Shown here: positions 54,730-62,513 of the stretch, piece by piece | Layout of the letters: every line of letters begins with the position of its first letter | Position numbering within the stretch: position 1 is the first letter of the stretch | Assembly: GCF_008123425.1 (NCBI RefSeq) | Contig: NZ_VSSS01000020.1 | Location: 1 to 64,000, forward strand | Direction: 5' to 3' | From: Bradyrhizobium rifense | GTDB lineage: Bacteria; Pseudomonadota; Alphaproteobacteria; Rhizobiales; Xanthobacteraceae | DNA: 64,000 bases | Position numbers and translations under genes: made by a program | The notes under the pieces: model-generated | What the model was told of the DNA's origin: nothing | What the model saw: the letters and a program-made list of their open reading frames with translations, nothing else | The model's database searches: none

Positions 54730-55827
54730 ATGGAGATCGGCTATTTCACGATGCCTTCGCATCCGCCGGAGTGCGGCCTGAAGGAAGGAAGCGACTGGGA
54801 CCTGCAGGTCATGCGCTGGCTCGACGAGCTCGGCTATCAGGAGGCCTGGGTCGGCGAGCACCACACCGCGCCCTGGGAACCCAATCCCACGCCGGACCTT
54901 TTGATCGCGCAAGCGCTGATGCAGACCAAGAATATCCGCATCGGGCCCGGCGGCTTCCTGCTGCCCTATCATCACCCGGCCGAGCTCGCCAACCGCGTCG
55001 CCATGCTGGACCACCTCTCCGAGGGCCGGCTCAATTTCGGCGTGGCGGCCTCAGGGCTGCCGAGCGACTGGGCGATGTTCAACGTCGACGGCATGAGCGG
55101 CCAGAACCGCGACATGACCCGCGAGGCGCTGGAGATCATCCTGAAGATGTGGAGCGATCCCGCGCCGTGGACCTACAAGGGCAAGTTCTGGACGGTGACC
55201 AAGCCGGACACGATGTTCGACTTCCTCAAGCCTCACATCAAGCCGTTGCAGGCGCCGCATCCGCCGATCGGCGTCGCGGGTCTCTCGAAGAACTCGGACA
55301 CGCTCAAGCTCGCCGGCGAGCGCGGCTTCATCCCGATGAGCCTCAACCTCAACCCGGCCTATGTCGGCAGCCATTGGGACTCGGTCGAGATCGGCGCCGC
55401 CAAGACCGGCCGCAAGCCGAACCGCGCGGACTGGCGGCTGGTGCGTGAGGTGTTCGTCGCCGACACGGACGAGGAGGCCTGGAAGCTCTCGACCGGCGAC
55501 ATGATGGGCCGGATGATGAGCGAGTACTTCCTGCCCCTGCTCGGCCATTTCGGCTTCAAGGACTATCTGAAGCACACCCCCGACGTGCCGGACAGCGACG
55601 TCACCGTCGAATATTGCGCCAAGCGGAACTGGGTCGTCGGCTCGCCGGCGACCGTCGCCGAGAAGATCGAGAAAATCTACGACGAGGTCGGCGGCTTCGG
55701 CGTCCTGCTGGTGTTCGGCTTCGACTACAAGCACAAGGCCGAGGCCTGGCACCACTCGCTCTCGCTGCTCAAGAACGAGGTGATGCCGCGCCTGAAGCAT
55801 CTCGGCTCCGCGAAGAAGGCAGCTTGA
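54730..55827 (+). CDS. LLM class flavin-dependent monooxygenase
   Basis: A 365-residue luciferase-like (bacterial luciferase fold) oxygenase. GYQEAWVGEHHTAPWEPNPTPDLLIAQ and the loop RIGPGGFLLPYHHPAELANRVAMLDHLSEGRLNFGVAASG are family signatures for the F420/FMN-binding barrel. I start at the ATG at 54730, with GAGGA six bases upstream; an ATG at 54718 is less well placed. A flavin reductase follows, so this is the oxygenase of a two-component system, driven by sigma-54. Substrate unknown (alkane sulfonate, ketone or terpene type are possible). Confidence 0.88.
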   Translation: MEIGYFTMPSHPPECGLKEGSDWDLQVMRWLDELGYQEAWVGEHHTAPWEPNPTPDLLIAQALMQTKNIRIGPGGFLLPYHHPAELANRVAMLDHLSEGRLNFGVAASGLPSDWAMFNVDGMSGQNRDMTREALEIILKMWSDPAPWTYKGKFWTVTKPDTMFDFLKPHIKPLQAPHPPIGVAGLSKNSDTLKLAGERGFIPMSLNLNPAYVGSHWDSVEIGAAKTGRKPNRADWRLVREVFVADTDEEAWKLSTGDMMGRMMSEYFLPLLGHFGFKDYLKHTPDVPDSDVTVEYCAKRNWVVGSPATVAEKIEKIYDEVGGFGVLLVFGFDYKHKAEAWHHSLSLLKNEVMPRLKHLGSAKKAA

Positions 55828-55829
55828 CC

Positions 55830-55867
55830 GAATGCGGGTGCGGCGCGAACCTGCCGCACCCGCATTC
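55830..55867 (+). other. Strong stem-loop between monooxygenase and reductase genes
   Basis: GAATGCGGGTGCGGC and GCCGCACCCGCATTC are perfect 15-base arms with an 8-base loop. It starts three bases after the monooxygenase stop and ends 17 bases before the reductase start. No T-tract follows (ATTTCGG), so it likely protects or partly ends the upstream message and lowers reductase output. Confidence 0.8.
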
Positions 55868-55884
55868 ATTTCGGAGATTTCCGC

Positions 55885-56439
55885 GTGACGGTCGACGCCA
55901 AAGATTTCAAGCAGGCGATGCGCCAATGCGCCGGCGCGGTTGCGCTGGTGACGGTCGGCGCCGAGCACGGCAAGCGCACCGGGCTCACGGTGACGTCGGC
56001 CTGCTCGCTGTCGGACAATCCACCGTCGCTGATTGTCTGCGTCAACCGCAACGCCAGCGCGCACGCGCGCATCCGCGAGGAAGGCGCCTTCGCGATCAAT
56101 TTCCTGCACGAGGATCACGCGCTGCTGGCGCTGACCTTCAGCGGCCAGAAGGGCGTCAATGGTGACGACCGCTTTGCATTCGGCCAGTGGACACGCGGGG
56201 CAACCGGCGCACCGGTGCTGACCGACGCGGTCGCCGCGTTCGATTGCGTGCTGGCACAGGAATTCGAGACCAGGACGCATTCGATCTTCGTCGGCGAAGT
56301 GCGCTACGCGTCGCATTCCGACGGTGCCGCGCCGCTCGTGTATTTGCGCAGCAGCTTCCACGTCCCTCATGAGATCCGCGGCACCGTGACAGTCGGCGAC
56401 CTCGATTCGCGGCATCTGAGCTGGAGCGATTTTTCGTAA
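55885..56439 (+). CDS. Flavin reductase family protein
   Basis: A 184-residue flavin reductase (HpaC/DIM6-NTAB fold). Motifs RTGLTVTSACSLSDNPPSLIVCVNRNASAH and GAFAINFLHEDHALLALTFSG bind FMN. The start is GTG with GGAG upstream. It supplies reduced FMN to the monooxygenase encoded before it; the C-terminus HLSWSDFS is short. It is convergent with the activator gene by 5 bases. Confidence 0.9.
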   Translation: MTVDAKDFKQAMRQCAGAVALVTVGAEHGKRTGLTVTSACSLSDNPPSLIVCVNRNASAHARIREEGAFAINFLHEDHALLALTFSGQKGVNGDDRFAFGQWTRGATGAPVLTDAVAAFDCVLAQEFETRTHSIFVGEVRYASHSDGAAPLVYLRSSFHVPHEIRGTVTVGDLDSRHLSWSDFS

Positions 56440-56444
56440 GCGTG

Positions 56445-58295
56445 CTATTGCGCGGTCTCGATCTTCAACTGCTTGATCTTCCGGTACAGCGTAGCGCGGC
56501 TCAGCTTCAGCGCACGCGCGGCCTCGGTGACGCGGCCACCGTTCTTGCGTAGCGCTTCGATGATCGTTGCGCGCTCGGCCGCTTCGAGATCGGTCTGCGT
56601 CGCCCTTCCACCGAACGGCGGCAGGTCGAGATCGGCATCGGTGATCACACCATCCTCCGCCGTGCAGCCGGCAAGCCGCAGCACATGGCGGAGCTGGCGC
56701 ATGTTGCCGGGGTAGGGATAGGCCGAGAGCAGCGACCAGGCTTCCGGCGAGAGGCGGCAATTCGGCGCCTCCTCGCGCGCGATCTGGCGGATGATGTCAT
56801 CCCGGTCGGTGCGCTCACGCAAGGCCGGCAGCCGCACCTCCATGCCGCGCAGACGGAAGTAGAGGTCGGCGCGGAAGGTGCCCTCCTCCGCCATACGGCC
56901 GAGATCGCGATGGGTGGCGCTGATCAATCGGATATCGACCGGCACGGGCTTCAACGCACCGAGCGGCCAGACCTCGCGATTCTCCAGCACGCGCAAGAGC
57001 CGCGTCTGCAGCGCGATCGGCATGTCGCCGATCTCGTCCAAAAACAGCGTGCCGCCGTCGGCCTGCACGATCAGGCCCTTCGAGCCGTCGCGTCGCGCGC
57101 CGGTGAAGGCGCCGGCCTCGTAACCAAACAGCTCGGCGTCGATCAGGCTCTCCGGCATCGCCGCGCAGTTCAGCGCGACGTAGTTGTTGCGGGCACGGTT
57201 GCTTGCGGCGTGAATGGCACGCGCGAACACGTCCTTGCCGACGCCGGTCTCGCCATGCAGCAGCACCGGCAGATTGTGATCGCCGATGCTTCTGAGCCGC
57301 TTCACGCTCTTGACCAGGCCGGGATCATTGCCTGCCAGCCGATGCAACGCATCAAACCGATCGACGGGCGCGTCACGACGTAACGTCGAGCACTTTGCGC
57401 GCAACGGCGGCGCGACATGGCCCTGGCCCAGCGGACGGCCATCGGCGCGGCGGAGCTCGACGATCTCGTCTGCATGGCGCGAATGGTCGATCTTGACGTA
57501 GCGCGACAGATCGATGCCGGATGCGATCAGGCCGTCGGTCAGGCCCAGCAAGGCGCGCGCCGAGCGGCAGGCGCCGACGATGCGGCGATCGTCGTCATAG
57601 GCGAGCAGGCCGCTGCCGCCATCGCCAGGCACGGTGGCGATCCAGGTGTTGCGGAAATGATCGCGGAAGATCGCGCCCTCCATGCGCCGCGTCGCCTCCA
57701 TCGTCACAGCGAGCGCGAGTTGATGTGCGGCACGTTCGAGGTCCTCGCGGCAGGAGGTGATGTTGACCGCGCCGGCGAGGCGCCCGGCCTGATCGAACAG
57801 CGGCGCCACCGCGCAGGAGAACATGTGCCACTGCGCACGAAAATGCTCGTCGCGATGCACCAGGATCGGCTTCTGCTCCGCGAGGCAGGTCCCCAGACCG
57901 TTGGTGCCCTCGAACGTCTCGGCAAAGTTCGAGCCGGTGTAGATCTTCCAATCCATGAACATCCGCGCGTCGGCCTCGCCCGGCAGGCGGCTGAACAGCA
58001 TGGTCGCGTTCGCGTCAGCGAGATTGACGCAATAGCCGGCGTCGCGCAGCACGCGGGCGAGATCGTCGAGCTCGGGTGTGAGCAGCCCGATGGTCTCCTC
58101 CATCGGCTCGGCGACGTGACGGACTTCGGCTTCGGTGAGCGTCTGCGGCGGGCCCTGGCGGGCGGGATCGAGCTTGTGGCTGATCAGGCAGCGTCGCCAG
58201 GAGGTCGCGATCCGCGACTCCGCATCGACGTCGGCCACGTGATTGGCGACGGACAAGACACGGGCGACATGATTCGAGGCCGAAAGGCTGGCCAT
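56445..58295 (-). CDS. Sigma-54-dependent transcriptional activator, AcoR-like
   Basis: A 616-residue regulator. The N-terminal part (1-300) has GAF-like sensory sequence (AFEGTNGLGTCLAEQKPILVHRDEHFRAQ), typical of AcoR. The AAA+ domain (about 300-540) has GETGVGKD and the sigma-54 contact loop GAFTGA at residues 395-400; the C-terminal Fis-type HTH is TEAARALKLSRATLYRKIKQL. The ATG at 58295 has GGAG upstream; an in-frame GTG lies 5 codons before. By position it should activate the convergent flavin oxygenase operon. Confidence 0.9.
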   Translation of the reverse strand: MASLSASNHVARVLSVANHVADVDAESRIATSWRRCLISHKLDPARQGPPQTLTEAEVRHVAEPMEETIGLLTPELDDLARVLRDAGYCVNLADANATMLFSRLPGEADARMFMDWKIYTGSNFAETFEGTNGLGTCLAEQKPILVHRDEHFRAQWHMFSCAVAPLFDQAGRLAGAVNITSCREDLERAAHQLALAVTMEATRRMEGAIFRDHFRNTWIATVPGDGGSGLLAYDDDRRIVGACRSARALLGLTDGLIASGIDLSRYVKIDHSRHADEIVELRRADGRPLGQGHVAPPLRAKCSTLRRDAPVDRFDALHRLAGNDPGLVKSVKRLRSIGDHNLPVLLHGETGVGKDVFARAIHAASNRARNNYVALNCAAMPESLIDAELFGYEAGAFTGARRDGSKGLIVQADGGTLFLDEIGDMPIALQTRLLRVLENREVWPLGALKPVPVDIRLISATHRDLGRMAEEGTFRADLYFRLRGMEVRLPALRERTDRDDIIRQIAREEAPNCRLSPEAWSLLSAYPYPGNMRQLRHVLRLAGCTAEDGVITDADLDLPPFGGRATQTDLEAAERATIIEALRKNGGRVTEAARALKLSRATLYRKIKQLKIETAQ

Positions 58296-58390
58296 CGCGG
58301 ACGTCTCCACCCTGTATTATTGTGCAAAGTCTGGCACCACAGGCGGGGATGTCAATCGGGAACCGGGACGCAGCTATTGCTGCACTGCGC

Positions 58391-61300
58391 TCACCACGGG
58401 TCGATACACGGCCGCTTCTTCTCCGTCCGCACCGGCGGCTTTGGCACCGAACGGAGCCCCGCCATGATCCAGCGCCGCGTCTCGGCGGGGTCGATGACGT
58501 TGTCGATCTCGAACACCGAGGCGATCGAGACCGCCTTGCCGTTGGCGTAGAGCTCGGTGACCTTGTTGCGGTAATAGGTCTCACGCTCCTCGGGGTCGGC
58601 GATCGCCTCCATCTCCTTGCGGAAGCCGAGGCGGACATAGCCCTCCAGGCCCATGCCGCCAAACTCGCCGGTCGGCCAGGCCGCGGTGAAGAACGAGGCG
58701 TGGAAGCCGCCGCCGATCATCGACTGCGCGCCAAGGCCATAGCCCTTGCGCAGCACGATGCCGAACAGCGGCACCGTGATGCTCGCACCCGTCACGAACA
58801 TGCGCGAGACGTGGCGCACGATCGCGGTCTTCTCGGCTTCCGGGCCAACCATGAAGCCGGGCGTGTCGCACAGCGAGACGATCGGCAGATCGAAGGCGTC
58901 GCAGAGCTGGAGGAACCGCGCGGCCTTGTCGCCGGCATCGGCATCGATGGCGCCGCCGAGATGGCGCGGGTTGTTGGCGATCAGGCCAAACGGCTTGCCT
59001 TCGATGCGGATCAGCGCGGTGATCATGCCGACGCCGTAGTCGCGGCGCAGCTCCAGCACCGAGTCCTGGTCGGCGACGAGGTCGATCACGCTGCGGATGT
59101 CGTAGACGCGCAGGCGGTTCTCGGGGATGGCGCGGCGGAGCAGGCGCTGGTCGGCTGCCTGCCAATCCGTCACCGCGCCCTGGAAATAGGACAGGTATTT
59201 TTGCGCGACGGACGTCGCTTCTTCTTCGTCCTCGACCACGATGTCGATGACGCCATTCGGCGACTGGAATGAGACCGGACCAACCTCGGCCGGGTGATAA
59301 ACGCCGAGCCCACCACCCTCGATCATGGCGGGGCCGCCCATGCCGATCGAGGCGTTCTTGGTGGCGATGATAACGTCGCAGCAGCCGAGCATCGCGGCAT
59401 TCCCGGCGAAGCAATAGCCGGAGACCACGCCGATCACGGGCACGAGACCGGAGAGTTTTGCGAACTGCACGAAGGACGGGCCGTCGAGGCCGGTCATGCC
59501 GAGCCGGTCGGTGTCGCCGGGCCGGCCGCCGCCGCCTTCGGCATAGAATACCAGCGGCACGCGCCAGTCTTCCGCCAAGGTCAGCATGCGGTCGATCTTC
59601 TTGTGGTTCATGTGGCCCTGCGTGCCCGCGAGCACGGTGTAGTCATAAGCCACGACAATGCAGCGCGCCGCCTCGCCGCCAAATTTCTCGGCGTTGACGG
59701 TGGCAACGCCCATCACAAGGCCGTCGGCCGGCGTGTTCTTGATGAGATCGTCGAGCTTGCGCCGGCGCCGCTGGGCGGCGATGGCGAGGCTGCCATATTC
59801 CATGAACGAGCCGTCGTCGACGAGCTGCGCGACGTTCTCGCGCGCGGTGCGCTGATTGGTGTTGCGGCGGCGCTCGACCGAGGCCGGGCGGTTCGCATCG
59901 AGCGTGTTGGCCTGACGCGCGATCAGCTCGGCGAGATCGGGGCGGATATGGTCGAGATCGACATCAGTTTCGACAGCCGACGCATCGGCGGCGACGTCGA
60001 GCGGCTCGAGATAAAGGATCGGCTCGCCATGCATCAGCGTGACGCCGTCGCCGGCCGCAAGCTTCATGACACGGCCGCCCTGCTCGGCCATCACGAGGTG
60101 CTCCATCTTCATGGACTCGATCACGGCGAGCTGCTGGCCGGGGCGCACGACCTCACCTTCCTTCACCTGAATGGTAACGATGGTTCCTTGCAAGGGCGCG
60201 GCGACCATCACCGCACCCTCGGGCACGATCTGCGCGACGTGGGTCTCGGCGGCCTGCGCACCGCCTCGCTCGGCTGCGGCAAAATAGAGCGGCTTGGCCG
60301 CGCCATCGGCCGCCTCGACCAGCTTTGCGATATTGCGATCGATGAAGTCGGTCGCGATTCGATTAGTCCTGAAATCGGGGTGCGCCAGCACCGCCTCGAG
60401 GAAGGTGATGTTGGTGACGACGCCGTCGATCCGGAACTCGCGCAAGGCGCGCGAGGCTTTTGCCACGACGTCGTGCCAGGCTTCACCCGGCGTATGCACG
60501 ATGACCTTGGCCAGCAGCGAGTCGAACGCCGCGCTGGTCTTGTAGCCGGCATAGCCAAAACTATCGACGCGGACGCCGGGGCCTGACGGCGGCTCGAACA
60601 CCGCGAGCACGCCACCGGTCGGATGCGTCGCGCCGGTCTCGTCCAGCGTTTCCATGTTGACGCGGAGCTGCATGGCGTAACCGCGGGGCTTCGGGATCGA
60701 ACCCTGCGCCAGTCCGAGCGAGGCCAATGTGCTGCCTGCAGCAATCGCAAGCTGGGCGCGCACGAGGTCGAGGCCGAGCACCTCCTCCGTCACGGTGTGC
60801 TCGACCTGAAGCCGCGGATTGGCCTCGATGAAGGCAAAGCTGTCCTCGGCCGTGACGTCGACCAGGAACTCGAAGGTGCCGAGATTGTCGTAGGACGCCG
60901 CCGCCGCAAGCTGCTTGGCCGCGTCGATGATTCGGCCGCGCAAGGTCTCACTCAACGACGGGCTCGGCGCGACTTCGACCAGCTTCTGGTGCCGACGCTG
61001 GATGGTGCATTCGCGCTCCCAGAGATGAGAGATCGCGCCGTGTTTGTCGCCGATGATCTGGACCTCGATGTGGCGCGCTTGCCGGATCAGCCGCTCGGCA
61101 TAGACGCCATCGAAGCCGAACGCCGCCTTGGCTTCGGACTGGCAGCGCGCATAGGCTTCCGCGAGATCGGATGCATTCTCGACGACGCGCATGCCGCGGC
61201 CGCCGCCGCCGGCCATCGCCTTGATCACGATCGCGGCGTTGCTGCCGAGCGAGGTGAAGAATGCCGTGATCTCCTCCAGGCTCGACGGCCCGCTGGTGCC

Positions 61301-61696
61301 GGCAATGATCGGCACGCCGCAGCGTTTTGCGAGTTGCCGTGCGGCCACCTTGTCGCCGAACAGCTCGAGCGCGGCAGGCTTTGGCCCGACGAAAGTGATG
61401 CCCGCATCGGCGCAGGCTTTTGCAAACGCCGCGTTCTCGCTGAGAAAGCCGTAGCCGGGATGCACGGCATCGCAGCCGACGCTCTTCGCCGCCTTCACCA
61501 CGGCCGCGATGTCAAGATAGGCCCGCGCGCCGCGGCCGGGGATTTCGACCGCCTCGTCCGCCACGCGAACATGCAGCGACAGCGCGTCATCCGCGGGGTG
61601 GATCGCAACCGTGGCAAGGCCGGCGTCGGCCGCGGCGCGTGCGATGCGGATGGCGATCTCGCCGCGGTTGGCGATCAGGAGCTTTTTGAACGACAT
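58391..61696 (-). CDS. Single-chain acyl-CoA carboxylase (biotin carboxylase-BCCP-carboxyltransferase)
   Basis: A 1101-residue protein that joins all three parts of a biotin-dependent carboxylase. Residues 1-450 are the biotin carboxylase (SFKKLLIANRGEIAIR, EANPRLQVEHTVTEE). Lys530 (ESMKMEH) in residues 495-570 is the biotin site. Residues 600-1095 are the carboxyltransferase (ASIGMGGPAMIEGGGLGVYHPAEVGP, GFMVGPEAEKTA). I start at the ATG at 61696 with GGAG seven bases upstream. Most relatives have two subunits. Acyl-CoA substrate (acetyl, propionyl, or branched) unknown. Confidence 0.9.
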   Translation of the reverse strand: MSFKKLLIANRGEIAIRIARAAADAGLATVAIHPADDALSLHVRVADEAVEIPGRGARAYLDIAAVVKAAKSVGCDAVHPGYGFLSENAAFAKACADAGITFVGPKPAALELFGDKVAARQLAKRCGVPIIAGTSGPSSLEEITAFFTSLGSNAAIVIKAMAGGGGRGMRVVENASDLAEAYARCQSEAKAAFGFDGVYAERLIRQARHIEVQIIGDKHGAISHLWERECTIQRRHQKLVEVAPSPSLSETLRGRIIDAAKQLAAAASYDNLGTFEFLVDVTAEDSFAFIEANPRLQVEHTVTEEVLGLDLVRAQLAIAAGSTLASLGLAQGSIPKPRGYAMQLRVNMETLDETGATHPTGGVLAVFEPPSGPGVRVDSFGYAGYKTSAAFDSLLAKVIVHTPGEAWHDVVAKASRALREFRIDGVVTNITFLEAVLAHPDFRTNRIATDFIDRNIAKLVEAADGAAKPLYFAAAERGGAQAAETHVAQIVPEGAVMVAAPLQGTIVTIQVKEGEVVRPGQQLAVIESMKMEHLVMAEQGGRVMKLAAGDGVTLMHGEPILYLEPLDVAADASAVETDVDLDHIRPDLAELIARQANTLDANRPASVERRRNTNQRTARENVAQLVDDGSFMEYGSLAIAAQRRRRKLDDLIKNTPADGLVMGVATVNAEKFGGEAARCIVVAYDYTVLAGTQGHMNHKKIDRMLTLAEDWRVPLVFYAEGGGGRPGDTDRLGMTGLDGPSFVQFAKLSGLVPVIGVVSGYCFAGNAAMLGCCDVIIATKNASIGMGGPAMIEGGGLGVYHPAEVGPVSFQSPNGVIDIVVEDEEEATSVAQKYLSYFQGAVTDWQAADQRLLRRAIPENRLRVYDIRSVIDLVADQDSVLELRRDYGVGMITALIRIEGKPFGLIANNPRHLGGAIDADAGDKAARFLQLCDAFDLPIVSLCDTPGFMVGPEAEKTAIVRHVSRMFVTGASITVPLFGIVLRKGYGLGAQSMIGGGFHASFFTAAWPTGEFGGMGLEGYVRLGFRKEMEAIADPEERETYYRNKVTELYANGKAVSIASVFEIDNVIDPAETRRWIMAGLRSVPKPPVRTEKKRPCIDPW

Positions 61697-61817
61697 AGCA
61701 GTCTCCATGCCCGCGTCGCGCGCGGTCGGCAGGTTCGATGATCCTGCTTCTTCACTTTAACCGCAGTCGTCAAGAGAGAGGAAGCGGTCGCCGGGGTAGC
61801 TCCCGCGGGCCGGAATA

Positions 61818-62501
61818 TCAGTTGGCCGGTCGCGCTTCGATGAGGCGAATAATCCGCATCACGGCAGACGGGATCGGCGCGATGACGGGCACGGTGAATA
61901 TCGGCTGCAGTTCGCGCGCGGCTTCGCCGAGCGGACCGCCGCCGATGATGACAGCCTCGGCGCCGTCCTGCGCGATGCAGGCCTCGACGGCGCCGGCGAG
62001 CGCAGCGCGCAGCCGCCCGGGATCGCGCATCAACTCTTGCGGTTCGCCGTCGGCGAAGCGGGTACCGGTGTAGTGGGATCGCAATCCCAACGCGACCGGT
62101 AGCGCGTCGATCTTCGCCTTCAGCAGCGGTGTCGTCGTCGCGACGCCGAAGCGGCGACCGCCTTCAGCAGCTTCCAGCATCGACGACTCACCGATGCCGA
62201 CCGCGGGCAGCTTCAGCGCCGACTTGATTCCCGCGAGGCCGGGATCTCCGAACGCCGAGACGATGATGCCGTCGCAGGAGCTCTGATGCGCGAGTGCGAT
62301 CTCTTCGACCTCGGGCGCGGCAGTGTCGAGCGCGTCGGGTGTCACGATCATCGCGGCCGCGCGCGTCGCCGTGACGCCGACGATGTCGAAGCCATCGCCG
62401 GCGACAGACGCCGCAATTGCGACCATCATTGCGGTGGTCGCCTCAAGACTGTTCGGATTGATCAGCAGGATACGCGCGCGGCGATCGGAGTTTTGGCCCA
62501 T
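61818..62501 (-). CDS. Asp/Glu/hydantoin racemase family protein
   Basis: A 227-residue protein of the Asp/Glu racemase fold. LLINPNSLEATTAMM and SAFGDPGLAGIKSAL match hydantoin racemases. But the two catalytic cysteine positions are Ala83 (SAFGDPG) and Gly188 (IIGGGPLG). So it is a relative that cannot use the usual two-cysteine chemistry. It lies between the carboxylase and the receptor on the same strand; 121 bases separate it from the carboxylase. Confidence 0.82.
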   Translation of the reverse strand: MGQNSDRRARILLINPNSLEATTAMMVAIAASVAGDGFDIVGVTATRAAAMIVTPDALDTAAPEVEEIALAHQSSCDGIIVSAFGDPGLAGIKSALKLPAVGIGESSMLEAAEGGRRFGVATTTPLLKAKIDALPVALGLRSHYTGTRFADGEPQELMRDPGRLRAALAGAVEACIAQDGAEAVIIGGGPLGEAARELQPIFTVPVIAPIPSAVMRIIRLIEARPAN

Positions 62502-62513
62502 CCCCCTGCTATA

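Noticed and set aside
58310..58345. Sigma-54-like sequence (TGGTGCCAGACTTTGCA on the minus strand) before the activator gene
   Set aside because: The GG and GC are 11 bases apart, not 10, and the CAC after GG is missing. It is not a credible -24/-12 promoter.
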